NCBI RefSeq assembly: GCF_025024155.1
Contig: NW_026251776.1
Coordinates: 62,001 to 126,000, forward strand
Source: Gamsiella multidivaricata
Lineage: Eukaryota; Mortierellomycota; Mortierellomycetes; Mortierellales; Mortierellaceae
Reading direction: 5' to 3'
DNA: 64,000 nt
Below the pieces are notes generated by a model. That model did not search any database, had not been told where the DNA came from, and saw nothing but the letters and a program-made list of their open reading frames with translations. Shown in pieces: positions 47,701 through 59,800 of this stretch; within the stretch, counting starts at the first letter, position 1; each line of letters begins with the position of its first letter. Both the position numbers and the translations under genes were made by a program.

Positions 47701-50610
47701 GGTTGAGCTCAGATCGACGTAAAAATTGTATTCGTTGCATGGGTCGAACTTGATCTTGGCCCCGGTTGCCTTCATGATACGGTTGATCTTGCCGTTCTTC
47801 TTGCCAGAGATGAACTCGCGGTGCTCGTTCGCTAGTTCGACCGAAAACTTGACTTCATGGTGCATCGTCTTTACAAAGTCGACGTCGGCCAGGTACTGGA
47901 CCGCAATCCTTGACTGGATCTCGTTTCCAAAGATAAAAAACCCGTTGTTGCGGAATTCCACTTCCGCTCCAGAGGCCTGGGAAACAAGCTTTGAAATATT
48001 GGCGATAGGCGACAGCGCATTCGGAGGGCTTTGTGGGATCACCAGAAGGTTCTCGTGGATAGGTGAGAGAATATTGATTGATCCAGAGTGGAATTGCGCG
48101 GACTATCAGACAGGTACCTTGGTTAGTATCCAATGGCAACAAAAGAATTGATAATACAACTGTAACGGCAACAAAAATAGCAGTGGTTAGATGCTTACCA
48201 TCTGCATCACTGTTCGGATAGTTCGCTCGACATTCACTCTTGATTCGGCATAAACAAAGATAATAGGATGACCGGCGCCAAGCGGAGGAAAGGCGATAAA
48301 GGACGCATTATCAATCATGATCGAGCGCAGCTTGTCTCGATGATTCAAAAGCATCCAATCCAGCTTGCGGCAGGCAATGTTCACTTGGCGAGTGTAGGCT
48401 GGTGCGGCTGACTGGGCACGAGCATAGGCGCGCGAAAGGATATCCTTGGCGATCTGGACTTTGGCAGGTTCACCCGTGATATAAACCTCGTTGTATCTGG
48501 AATCCACTGGATTTCCGCCCTTATTGGCGGTCTGTACAAAGGGTGATGCCATGTAGATATTTGTCCTCGTCTTGGCCATCAGGCTCTGCAGGTCATCGCG
48601 CTTTCGACCACCAATCATGTTTTGATATTTGAGTTCCACCTGAAGTTTCTCTTGTGCGATTCCAGGCTGGAGCGTGTCAATTGCCACCAGGAGGAGAAGT
48701 CTTGCAGTCTCTGCGCTCTCCCATGATCCGGAGACGAGTAACTCGACAATTTCCTGCCTTGCACGAGCAGCGACGATGGATTTTGCAGAGGGAAGGGCAT
48801 GAAACTGGCTTGAGACGAGTGCGATCGATGTCTTTGTGGAGGCTGAGATTTGGTCGACCCGGACCTTGAACTGGGGCAGCACAGTGAAGTATGTGGAGAA
48901 GGATGCGGTTGCTGATACTGCTGGTATAGGGGCTGACACAGATGGCGACAAGGATGCTGCTGGATCGGCTGGGTCGGCCGCTGCAGATGGCGCAGGAGGT
49001 GCAGTGGAGGGAGTGACTGAGGAGCGAGCCTGGGTGGTGTTGGTGGCGCTGGTATTCTCGGAGGCGGTGGCGTCCGTTTCTGTTGTGTCTGCTGTCACTG
49101 GTGTTTCCGGAGCTGTCGCTGGTGCTGTTTCTGATACTGTTTCTGGTACTGTCTCTGGTGCTGTTTCTGGTGCTGTTTCTGGTGCTGTTCCTGCTGCTTC
49201 CGCGCCATTGGCCTTTAATCCTGTGACAGGCGATGTGGCTTCCGGGAATGCGTCTGCGGAGATACACGCCTTGCTGATCTTGACCGACAGCTTGGGCTAT
49301 AGGGGATGGAGCACATCCAGAGATCGGAGGTAGACGACGGTTAGCTACTGCGGTATGATTGCATTGTGCATATGTGCAGTATGCAGCACACGATTCGACC
49401 AAGACAAGATACGAACAGCGAGGTATGATGAGATGTCAGCGGATAAGAATGTCTTGCCCCTCTCCCTCTTCCCCCATTCACCCCCTCCCCGAGTATTTCT
49501 GGATACTCTCGCCCGCTCCGCTTTTCTCGCTCCGCTGACCGCTGTTTAGCAAAAACGCAGACGTCAACAACGAAAACAATCCCAATGCCCAACACCCAAC
49601 ACCCAACGACACACTCGAAACACTGAAATAAAAAATAAATAAAAAGAGTCATAAGATCACCGGTATTACACTCCCCCCCCCCCCCCCCAAAGATACCAGG
49701 ATGTCCGATATGGATTGGATCCATCATGGATCAACCACGTGGAGGAGGAGCAAGCCAGAGATCTGGTTATGAATCCAGGTTGCGCAGGCAAAACAGATCG
49801 GTGTAGGCATCTGCAATCCCCCTCTTTTGTATGTTCTTGTGTCTATGTGTTTGTGTCCTCAGCGTCCATTGCAGCCGGTAAAAATAGACTGTCCCAACAG
49901 CAGAACTGGGGGTGGGGGGGGGGGGGGGCAAAGTCGCACACGGGAAAAACAACAATAACAGAGATCTGATCTGTTGCAATGGTAAAAACAAATGCCATTG
50001 TTCCTGTTGTTGATCGACCAAAAAAAAAAAAGAAAGAAAGAACAAAGAGATCTAATTTGATTCCAGCTATTGTTACCTTGAGAGGACTGTTGCGCAAGAG
50101 TGCGCCTCTTGCGGCCATGACATTCTGGTAAGGACCAGAGATGGCGATGTTGTAGACTGATTGGTGGTTCTCGATCGAGAGTCGCTTCTTGGCCTGGGTG
50201 GTGTGAGGGCTAATATCGAGGATGACCTGACAGTGATGACTGCGGCTGGTCTCTGCGCAGAGCTGGCGAAAAGTGTTGGTCAGGGTCTCGTCGACGGGTC
50301 CGGCCTGAGCAGGCGTGGGGCAGGGGACGCAGAGCGACAGGATTGTGTTCTCTGCCATGACGAGCGAGCGGACGGGCGAGCAGGCGCGGGGCGTTTCTGT
50401 CGAGGGAGAGAAGAGAGGGATGGAGGAGGTATATGGGGCTGATCCAGAGATCAGTCGATCGAGGCCACTTCCTGACTCCTGACGGGTATCGGTGGTGTCG
50501 GTGTCGGTAACGGTAACGGGAGTTGAAGTCAAGGGTCGAGGGTGGAGCGAGTCGAGGATGGAGGGTGCAGAGAGTATGCGGTGCGATAGAGTTGGGGATC
50601 GGATGGACAC
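44753..50610 (-). CDS. Large multi-KH-domain RNA-binding protein
   Basis: Predicted cytoplasmic RNA-binding protein with several K-homology domains. Exons 50077-50610, 48199-49296, 46632-48102 and 44753-46533 join in phase to 1,627 residues. The clearest KH core is HKRIIGVGGKNIQRIMKKFG (about residue 715), with an intact GxxG loop. Others are divergent: FISGKKNGKINRIMKATG (about 640) and NMIGGRKRDDLQSLMAK (about 405), and regions around 140 and 600 look KH-like without the loop. This mix of canonical and degenerate KH units recalls Bicaudal-C/vigilin-like fungal proteins. An acidic stretch (DSDDEGEESEEED) precedes a C-terminal 590-residue Gln/Ser/Gly-rich tail, probably disordered. The start could be an inner Met (MAENTI, 50358). 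Residues about 215-245 carry a Pro-Glu-Thr repeat. Confidence 0.82.
49105..49200 (-). repeat. Short tandem repeat encoding Ala-Pro-Glu-Thr units
   Basis: A 12-nt unit (GGTGCTGTTTCT on the + strand) repeated about seven times with small changes. It encodes APET/VPET/VSET units inside exon 2 of the KH gene. Copy number is a likely source of length variation. Confidence 0.8.
49673..49928. repeat. C16 and G15 tracts in the first KH-gene intron
   Basis: Sixteen C at 49673-49688 and fifteen G at 49914-49928, preceded by GGGGG (49908-49912), lie 225 nt apart within the 780-nt intron 49297-50076. In RNA they are complementary. Confidence 0.8.
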
Positions 50611-51082
50611 GTTGTGCTGCTCTGCTGGCGGGTCTTTGTTGTGGACAATAAAGTTGGCGTCCGAGTCAGAGTTCAGGATCCGAGTCAGGCAGTCGGAGTG
50701 CGCAGAGGGTCCAGCTGCAGCTGCAAGGAAATAAAGAGAATAAAGAGAATAAAGAGGGCGAGGAGACGAAGGAGACGAAGGAGACGAAGGGGGGGTCGTT
50801 AGATGTCAGCCGTTACAACGGGAATGATGGGGATGACACAGTGATGCAAGTATGTGGTATGCAGTGACAGAGCAGGGGAGGAGATGACGGGACAAGAGAG
50901 AAGGGAAAGATGAAAGATGGAAAGAAAGAAAAGAGAGAAAAGAGAGAAAAGAAAGAAAAGAAAGAAAAGAAAGAAAGGGCTGGGCAGGGCAGGGAAGGAG
51001 GACGACAAAAAAGGGAGGGGAGAGTATATAAAAGGAGATTACAGCAGTGGGTGGGCGCTTATAAGGAAATGTGAGGGGGGTG

Positions 51083-51129
<47 letters not shown>

Positions 51130-52489
51130 AAAGAAGAAAGAGGAAGAGTGGAGAAGGACACCCACAATCCGATGGGGGGATAGAAAGTGCAGCAACAGAC
51201 GTTATGTAAACCCTTCAGAAACAGTCCGCAGTTCTCAGTCTACAGTCCACAGAGGACGCGACATCAACGCGAGGAGGACCAGCGAGCGAGACCATCCGCC
51301 CCACTTCGATTATGCGCGTCTTCTGAACGGGGACAGAGGAGCGAAAGGCATTTCCATTCGTGGACATAATGAAAATTGGCGGGAAACACCTGCAACTTGT
51401 AAGGTCGTGTGCTGGTGGGCTGTGTGTGTGCGTGGGTTACAGCAGCTGCGTGGTAACGCAACATGCTTCGCCCCAATGGATGGACAGGCCGACTCCGTCC
51501 CTAATCCTTGCCCAAGTTTGTTTACATTTGTTTACCTTTGTCGTCAATACCTAATGCAACCCGTGTGCTGCGCTGTGCTGTGCTGTGTTATTGCAATGAT
51601 GTGCTACTCTGTGCAAGCACAAACAATAATGTGAACAGCCAAAGAAGGGGTCGTGTCAAGGAAGAAGGGGTATACAACAAATGGGGCGCGAAAAATATGG
51701 ACTATTTGAAAGTCCTGAACCAAAGAGGGTGGATGCTGAGAGGGCGCGGATCAAAAAGATGAAATAGACAAGAGTGAGAAAGAGAAAGAGCAAGGAAATA
51801 GTCCGGCGCACGAGTTACGGCTAAGGTATAATGATAATGGTTGCTAATGTGTGGTGCCAGTTTGCCATATAGCCTGGAATGAACGATGACAGGGAAGGAG
51901 AGGGTGGGGCGGTGGTGGTAGTGGTGGTGGATACCGTTGTTGGTTGTGGGTTCGTTTTTCGGTCAAGTCACCATCCTTCAGCCTGGGCGAGTTTGCAAGT
52001 CGTCGGATCTGTCGAAGATCTTTCCTTTTGTAGACAACGGATAATGAATCCTGAGTACGATGCACAACGTTGAGTGTAGTCCTTGGTCGAAACGAGAATA
52101 AGGAATTGACCATGGAGGGGGACGAGATCTTATGCGGACAGATCTCAGATAGACGCCTCTGTAAATACATGTAATGGGTTGTCAGCGTCATGTGGCGAAG
52201 CAAGGATGTAGATCGTATGCGGAAGCGCTCTGCAAGGAGCCCATCACAGAGATCAGACCCTTTTCTTTGGCGATCGTGCGTGGGTGTATGAGCGCCCACA
52301 CAAAACATCCCAATAAACACCTGGTAAACATGAGCACTTCGGTGGCTGTGCGGTTGCCCATCCCATCCACCCATATACCCATATACTCGGCACATGTGCA
52401 CAAAGAAACATACACACAAATGTAATAATGATGCTGAATGCTGTGTGGAACAGACAACCGGCATCATCATTTCCTTAACTCTCTGAAAG
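50611..52489. other. Intergenic, upstream of the KH gene
   Basis: 1.9 kb with KH-gene promoter at its left end. It contains an AAAG-rich tract (50907-50978), a GA dinucleotide repeat of about 21 copies (51085-51126) and short repeats such as GGAGACGAA (50762-50790). The minus strand is correspondingly CT-rich, as before other genes here. Open frames are short and unsupported. Confidence 0.4.
51085..51126. repeat. GA dinucleotide repeat, about 21 copies
   Basis: An uninterrupted GA run in the 5' flank of the KH gene, CT-rich on that gene's strand. Confidence 0.9.
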
Positions 52490-52924
52490 GCATATCAACC
52501 CCTCGACTCCTGAACCGGTAATTGGTCTAAAAGATCTGGAGATCGTACTTCGAAGGGGTACTCTCTTCTACAGAGACCAGAGATATGCAGAAGAAGCCGC
52601 CGAGCGATCTCAAGCCAGACACGCACCACAAATACACTCATCCTCTTGTCAGTATCTGAGGAATGAGACTAGCCTGATGGCTGGCATTTTATCCGATCTA
52701 TCTCGTCGGAGAATACTTTAGCAGCTCTGGCGGATGCAGTTGATTCATTTCTTATTATTATGGCCAATAGGAATTTATGCCGGGAAGGGACCACCGTCTA
52801 CTTGGCGGTCTTGAGAGAAGCATTTCCTGGAAAATATTTATCTGGAATCCACTACCGGTCCATCCAAACTTGGCAGAGATCTCTGTATCTTCGCACATTA
52901 AGAGCTCAAGCACTCTGTCCATAA
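52490..52924 (+). CDS. Possible unannotated coding fragment with one intron
   Basis: I do not recognise the product. An open stretch (GLKDLEIVLRRGTLFYRDQRY, AEEAAERSQARHAPQI) runs from an apparent acceptor near 52489 to 52647. A 76-nt intron, 52648-52723 (GTCAGT...CTTTAG), restores the frame into ALADAVDSFLIIMANRNL, then VYLAVLREAFPGKYLSG and a stop at 52922-52924. No ATG opens the first piece, so a 5' exon is missing or the gene is broken. Both sides use ordinary codons, and the intron length and donor fit local genes. It could be the 3' end of a small gene or a decayed copy of a larger one. Confidence 0.35.
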
Positions 52925-54499
52925 ATGCTAGGCAATGAAGTGTAGCCGTAGTCTGTACTTGTGGCAGTTGGGTCTTCTGGTGCCTGTGCTTGTGCCTGTC
53001 TTTGTTTCTGCTGCACGCCGATCAAACCCCAGATAGGAGAGATCTGAGCAGATCTACATTCCTTATCTTTGCATCCTCACCTTTACACTTTTATAATATC
53101 CCCTCTTTTGCTATACGTCTTTTTGTTGCTGCTATCCGCCCAGTACTTGACAGAGTGTCTCACAAGATGACATAGACCATTTTTTCCGGATATGGCCTTA
53201 TAGTATATGCGTGTCTACGTTGGTGTCTTCGATGGTTGCTTACTCATTTGTTTGAAAATTGTGGACCGGAGGAAACTTTAATCAGTGACATAGTTCATTG
53301 CTCTTAAATCATCGATGCTTCATCCACTTACCCACGCTTAGAGTGTTAGGGTGTCACCAACCTTCGAGGAAAAACTCGAAAAGGGTAATTTGCAGGACAT
53401 GCGCACTCGCCTGTATATCCACCTCATGCATATGCCTTCTGTCGTCATGAGAACAATTCGACTCTATAGCGATGTTCATGTAAAGGCAACGCCAATGAGA
53501 CCGGACACACGGCTTTGCACGGCACGCGAGCAGACAATTGCAATGCTCCACGCCCCAATGAAAACAGCCTGGTCGGAGTGACGAAAATTGCGCTGTTGAG
53601 GGACGGCAGCCTATAAGAGCACGGCCAGGGGTCCTTTCGAAAGTCAGCAAGGGCAAAACGGGTGTGGAGCTATCAATGAGGAGAGAGTCGATGTAGACCA
53701 TGGCAGCAATGTTCTTCCGCTCCGGAAATACTCTCCGCTGAACGCTCTCTGGTCCAGGTCTCTCTGCCTTTCTGAATCGGGTCTAGCGCACTCATTTTTT
53801 CTGCATACAACTATATATCCCATTATATATCTCATTTGTCCCTGCTCTTTCCAAAGACGGCAACACCCACGCCCACACCTGCACCGGTTCCTGCATGGCA
53901 ACCAGACGTACATTTACATTAAAATGTATCTGTATTTTTATGTAACACTCAATTGAAGAGCAGTACGAATCAACGTTCATGACATGACGACAGCGGACGT
54001 CCCTTCGGCCCTTGTGCCTCTTTTTATTCGAGCGTGCGAAAGCGGCCTGCAACATTTTTAGGTAGAAAACGAGGCTAAGGCAGACCATCGATCCACCGAT
54101 CCCATACACCCTCTCGTCTGAGCCATTTGGTTTCCCGAACGGTACCAAGTCTTCTCTACACTCAACTGTTCATCCGGCCCGAATGGACATATAAAGGATC
54201 CCATGCCACTCTTCTTTTCTTTCTTCCCCTCGTCCCTGCACTCTTTCCTCTCTCTCTCGCACTGCAGTGTGCTGTCTTATCATCGTCATCCATAGTCCCT
54301 TTAATATCGTCTCTATTAATACCCTCGTCCTCAACCCTGTCTCCATTCACCCATTTCTAGATACCACTTCCTTTTCTATTCCTTCCTCTACTCCTTCACT
54401 CTTCAATTGACCAGCCCGCCATCCATTATCCGCTCCCCCGCTCATCCCCTTTCCTCCCCCTGAGGCGCGTCCCTCCTATAGAAAGCATACACCTTGAAA
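52925..54499. other. Intergenic, upstream of the peptide transporter
   Basis: 1.6 kb with no supported gene. A frame at 53351-53581 lacks an ATG at its start and any family match. 54200-54480 is CT-rich on the + strand, consistent with the transporter promoter and leader. Confidence 0.4.
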
Positions 54500-56539
54500 A
54501 TGAAGACTGAGCATTATGACGACACAGCAGCCCCCCCTGCTGCCGAAGTCGCTTACAGGAGCGATCCCATGATGGCCGCCGTCAAGAGCGACCTCAATGA
54601 CCACCCTCACCACCACGTTATCAGTACCTCCTCATCCTACACTGATAAGAGCAAGATTCCCGTAAGGGAGGACCTCATGGAAGCCGATGGTGATGGCCTC
54701 GAACCCACCGCACATGAGGAGAGCACACTCCGCCGAGTGGCCGATACGATCCCAGCCTCGGCCTGGCTGGTAGTCGTAGTTGAGTTCTGTGAACGCTTCA
54801 CGTACTATGGTCTTTCGGGCCCCTTCCAGAACTACATCCAATACCCTTACACAGATCAGCGTGGAGCTGATCACCCTGGTGCCATTGGCAAGGGCCAGCA
54901 GACCGCCACGGCATTGAACACCTTTTTCCAGTGTAAGGCATACCAACACAACGTCGTCTTGTTTTAGCCTATCTTGTCTTTCTTGTCTTGCCTTTCCCTT
55001 TGTCTTGTCTTGCCTTTTTTCTTTAATACGTTGGCTCTGTAAATCTAACGCGGATGCCAATGCTTTTTTGATTTAGTCTTTTGCTATGTCACACCCATTC
55101 TCGGTGCCATCGTAGCGGATCAGGTAAGAAATCTCTTCCTCCGTTGTGCAATTGTGGCTCACTGACTGCACAGCAACTTTTCCCAGAAAGCCCTAACCAT
55201 CTGCCTCTTCTTGTGCTTGCTTGATTGATAGTACCTCGGCAAATACAAGACTATCTGCGTCTTCTGCGGTATCTACATGCTCGGAGTCCTCGTCCTGGTC
55301 CTCACCTCCATCCCACCCGCCATCCTTGCCAATGCCGCCCTTCCCGGTCTAATCGTCGCTATGATCGTCATCGGTCTTGGCACCGGCGGTATCAAGGCCA
55401 ACGTCTCGCCCATGGTCGCAGAACAATACCAGGGAACCAAAGCTACCGTCAAGACCCTCAAATCCGGCGAAAAGGTCATTGTCGATCCTCAGGTCACGGT
55501 CCAATCGATCTTCAACTGGTTCTACTGGGCCATTAACCTCGGCTCTCTCTCCGCTATCATCACGACCAACGCCGAAAAGTACTACGCTTTCTGGCTCGCC
55601 TACCTCATCCCCCTGATCATGTTCAACGGTGCCATCTTTGCTCTCTGGGTTGGTCGCAATAAGGTCGTTAAGACCTCTGCCCGTGGTTCTGTCATTCTCG
55701 AGGGCTTCCGCGTCTTTGGAATTGCCCTCCGTAACGGTCGCAGCCTCGATGCTGCCAAGCCCACGGTGATGAGGACCTCCAATCCCAATGCAGACATGAA
55801 ATCTGTCACCTGGGACGACATCTTCATTGACGAGCTGCGTCTGACCCTCAAGGCCTGCTCCGTCTTCTGCTTCTTTCCCCTGTACTGGGTCATCTACAAC
55901 CAGATCACCACCAACCTGACCTCCCAAGCCGGCACCATGCTCCTCTACGGAATCCCGAACGACGTTGTCAACAATATCGATCCCATTGTCTTGATCATTT
56001 TCATCCCCATTTTTGACAAAGTCATCTACCCGGGCTTCCGTAGAATGGGTCTCGAGCTCAAGCCCATCACCCGTATCTCCCTCGGCTTCTTGTTCTCGGC
56101 CCTGGCCATGGCCTGGACTGCGATTGTGCAACACAAGATCTACATCACCGGACCCAATTACGATTGCACCCTTTGCGACCCAGACCAGACCCCGAACAAC
56201 GTCTCGATTGCCTGGCAGATCCTCTCGTACTTCTTCATCGCCATTTCCGAGATCTTTGCCTCCATCACCGGTCTCGAGTTTGCATTCACGAACGCGCCCG
56301 CGACCATGAAGTCCGTCGTCATGGCCATCTTCTTGTTCACGAACTGTGTCGGTGCCCTCTTGGGATTCGCCTTCTTGCCCATGACCAAGGATCCTTTGCT
56401 GCTGTGGATGTACACCGGATTGGGTTGTGCTGCCTTCTTGATCTCCATCGTCATTTATTATCTCTTCCACGATTACGATAAGACCATGCGTGCTGACAAA
56501 ATGGCTCTCCAGGCTAAGTACGATATGAGAGATCTCTAG
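54500..56539 (+). CDS. PTR2/POT-family proton-coupled peptide transporter
   Basis: Plasma-membrane symporter that imports di- and tripeptides with protons. Exons 54500-54932, 55077-55123 and 55232-56539 join in phase to 595 residues. The hydrophilic N-terminus (about 80 residues, His/Asp-rich) leads to VEFCERFTYYGLSGPFQNYIQ, the ExxERFxYYG proton-coupling motif of helix 1. GTGGIKANVSPM follows, then FNWFYWAINLGSL (the PTR2 FYxxINxGSL signature), and FFPLYWVIYNQ in the second half. The chain has roughly twelve membrane helices and ends with a short charged tail. Third-position C is frequent, suggesting high expression. ATG 54500 follows TTGAAA. Confidence 0.95.
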
Positions 56540-56887
56540 ATATGATTCTACTTCTCATACCTTCTTCACTGTAATAAAGTAATCTGTACAATAATTCTCT
56601 CAAAAAGCGTTCTCCTTCCATCCGTCCTTTGGATTCTACGCTTTTCGCGTTTGTGTCTAGCAAAAAAAATTGTGTATTGATTTTCTTTTTCTTTTTTTTT
56701 TTTTGCGGGTGTAACTAATTAGCTACATATTACGGAATATGGAAGAGGAAGAAAAATAAAAGATACGCACATGTGAAAAAGAAATAATAGAGAGTAAGGC
56801 CACAACAGCAGTGGATAGGATAAAAAGAGAGAGAGAGGGGGAGGGGGGGGGGAGTAGCCTTTTTCCACACTTCCTGTACACGTTGCA
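56540..56887. other. Convergent 3' flanks
   Basis: A 348-bp spacer with T-rich runs (56684-56704) and a GA/G-rich tract (56828-56852). No gene seen. Confidence 0.4.
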
Positions 56888-59800
56888 CTACGACCAAACA
56901 CCCTCGGGGATCACTCCGATATCGTCCAGCAACCTCTCGCGCTTCTTCTTGACGTTCTTGTCATAGAACTTATTCGCACATGCCAGCTGAGGTGCCGGTG
57001 CCCGACGGACGATCTTGCCCTTCGAGACTCGGAGGCCTCCCTGATCCAACTGACCCGCATCTTGCAGCACCTTGATCACCAGTCTCTCTCGCCTGGGCAT
57101 TGCGGCCTTGCCCGTCCAGAGCTTCAGCAGCTCGCGCGTCTTGCTCCGCAAGTTCACAAACGTGTCCGTCACACGACCCGTCATGGTCATACAGGCCTCA
57201 ATTGCTCGGTCAATCGATTCCGGCTCGGATGCCAGGATGTCCGTAGCCAAGATCAGCTTGGCTGTCTCCAGATGGAGGTACTTGCAGGCCAAGGCCAAGA
57301 GATTACCATCCTTGGGCGAATGAATCGACGTATCCGCACCGTGGGCGATCATTCGCTTCAAGCACTCGGCTACATCATCGGATGAAACCCTGGCGTTGCG
57401 CATCAACAGATGCAATGGCGTATGTCCCTGAACATCCAGCGCGTTCACTTCCACGCCCGCGGCCAGGAGAGCATCCACCGCCACGAAGAGATGAGACGAT
57501 CCCTTGTCGTTCTTGAAGGGGATGTATCGATCCATCAAGATGTGCAAACAGTTCTGGAGGGAACGCGTCGCCAGCAGCTTGACATCGACGTCCTGCTCCA
57601 TCAGTTCCTTGAAGATCACCAGGGACGAGGGCAGGTAATGGGCAAGGCACGTCTGGATTGGCGTGATCTCGCATTCCAACGAATACGTTGGCACGATCGC
57701 GTAGCCGTTGAGGTCGTGGCCCGCGAGAATATACCACTCTGTCATGTCTGCGTTCGAAACAGTGATGGCCTCGTGCAGCGTCGCGGGCTTAGCATGGCCA
57801 CTGCTACGAACATGGCTCGGACCAGGTGAGTCGGAGCGGACGCTATTGGAGCGAGTCAGGGTATGCGCGCTGATAGCATCGCCATCGATACTCTCCGAGA
57901 CTGGAACGAGAAAACAATCACGAAGAGAAGGGTTAGTATCAAGCACTCGATATTTTAGTATTACAAAAGAGAATACGCGCGAAATCGGGCTTACCAGCTG
58001 TAGAAATAGGCATATTCATCTCCTCTCCAGGGAGCATCAACATATCCATCGGCTCAACAACGACCAACATCTGCAAGGTTTCCTCGGCAACATCGAGTGG
58101 AGGTCTCGACTCGGCATCACCAGACCAGCACATCTTGTACAGCTGCTCATAAATATCGGGCGTGTTGGGAACGGCTTCCTCGCGAAGTCCCTTCACAATC
58201 GCAGAGGACAGCTGCTCCATGTTCTTGGCCAGTCTCGGACCGGACTCTGCGCGGGCAATGATCTCGTCAAAGGGCATCCGTCCCGAGGAGAGCTCCCAAA
58301 GCAACACTCCCAAGGAATAGACAGACCATTCGAGAGAATAACTGCTCCTGCCCATGATTCTCTCTGGAGCCATGTAGACAATAAGGGAAGGTCCGGATGG
58401 CTGGGTGGTCATCTGGCAGGGTGCGGACGTGATCATGCCTCCAGGGGAACCAAAGCCTGTCAAGATGGCAACACCCTCGTAGTCAATCAAAATGTTGCCC
58501 GAGTTCATGGTGCATGGGACACCTTGTTCGGTCAAGAATCGGAGACCCTGAGCCATATCGAGGGCCAGCTTGTAGCGCTCGGGCCATTGGAGGGACTCAG
58601 AGTGATGGTTGAGGAACTGGCGCAGGGAGCCATGAACGGGTTGCTGAAGGAGCAAGGCAGGGGACTGACCGGAGGCTACGTTTGCGCTTGGCAGGTAGCC
58701 GAACAGCTGGATGACCTGTCTACACCTGCGTAGGTTGTGAAGTGCTTGGATCTATGTTTATGTCGCGGATAATAGGCGAAATAGACATGGGAGGAGGATA
58801 TGAGCATCGAAAACTTAGTGGAAGGTTGGGGATAATGGCCCCATGATGTGATGAGTAATTGTAAGGAGTAGGGTTGGATGAGAGCCGCGTTGGCCTAGAA
58901 TCCTCCGAGGAGCCACGCGATGCTATGCTTGTTTGATATTTTTTTCTCTTAAGCAACACCATTGGTAGGCCAATGAATGAATGAATGCATGCACGCACAC
59001 ATCCACATAGGATATGGAGACAGAAAAAAGGGTGCCCATCGTCTGACTAGTCGTCGATGTCGACCTCAGTCGATATGGGAGTAGGTGAAAGAGAAAGAAA
59101 GGGAGAGCCCTGTTCTCGTTCCCGTTGCCGGGGTTTTTCTTACTGTCGACAATGCTGCAAACATTGAGTAGGTAATCTGCAGCAACTCAAAAATCTCTGT
59201 CGGTCTCACTCTCGCACTCTTACACCCCTACACTCTTGTGCTCTTGTACTCTTGTACCATCCTGCAGGCCCTTTGCTCTGTTGTTTATTTCTTCTTTAGT
59301 GCACCAAAAGATTCAACTGCAATTGAAACGCTGAAAGGGAAGAGACTCTCAATCACACTCACACATGTAACTGGATGTACGGTATAGGCAGTTTGTATTC
59401 GTGACAGAGACCAAGGAAGTAAGACATTACCGCGCGAATTCAGCTACGCTGTGTCACCATCGCATCCAACGGCTGTTTACCAGACGTGTGGTGGGTCCTA
59501 AGGGCCTCCCAGCCAATGGATCGCAGCTCTTTATATCGTCTCATCTTTCTTCTTTTGTATCGGTCCTCTTTTTGTGTACCAAATGACACCATGACGATGG
59601 GCGGGATAAGAATCTTCAACAACAACAACAATAATATTAATATCGCGCGCCTATTTGTATATGCATCAACAGCATCGTACTGGCGCTTTGTGCGAGGGGA
59701 TATATACAATTGAATATTGCTCGGGGGGTTTCTTGCAGAAGCAATTGCGTGAGAACGTACAAAAAAGTGATGGTCACACGGCTCTTCCCGCTTCTCCCTT

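Noticed and set aside
53351..53581. 76-codon frame
   Set aside because: It opens with a GTG codon, shows no motif, and no splice sites link it to other coding sequence.
55349..56470. Long open frame (373 codons) on the minus strand opposite the peptide transporter
   Set aside because: It mirrors the C-rich third positions of the POT gene; the + strand protein is unmistakable, and the antisense product is a low-complexity Asp/Glu/Gly chain without motifs.
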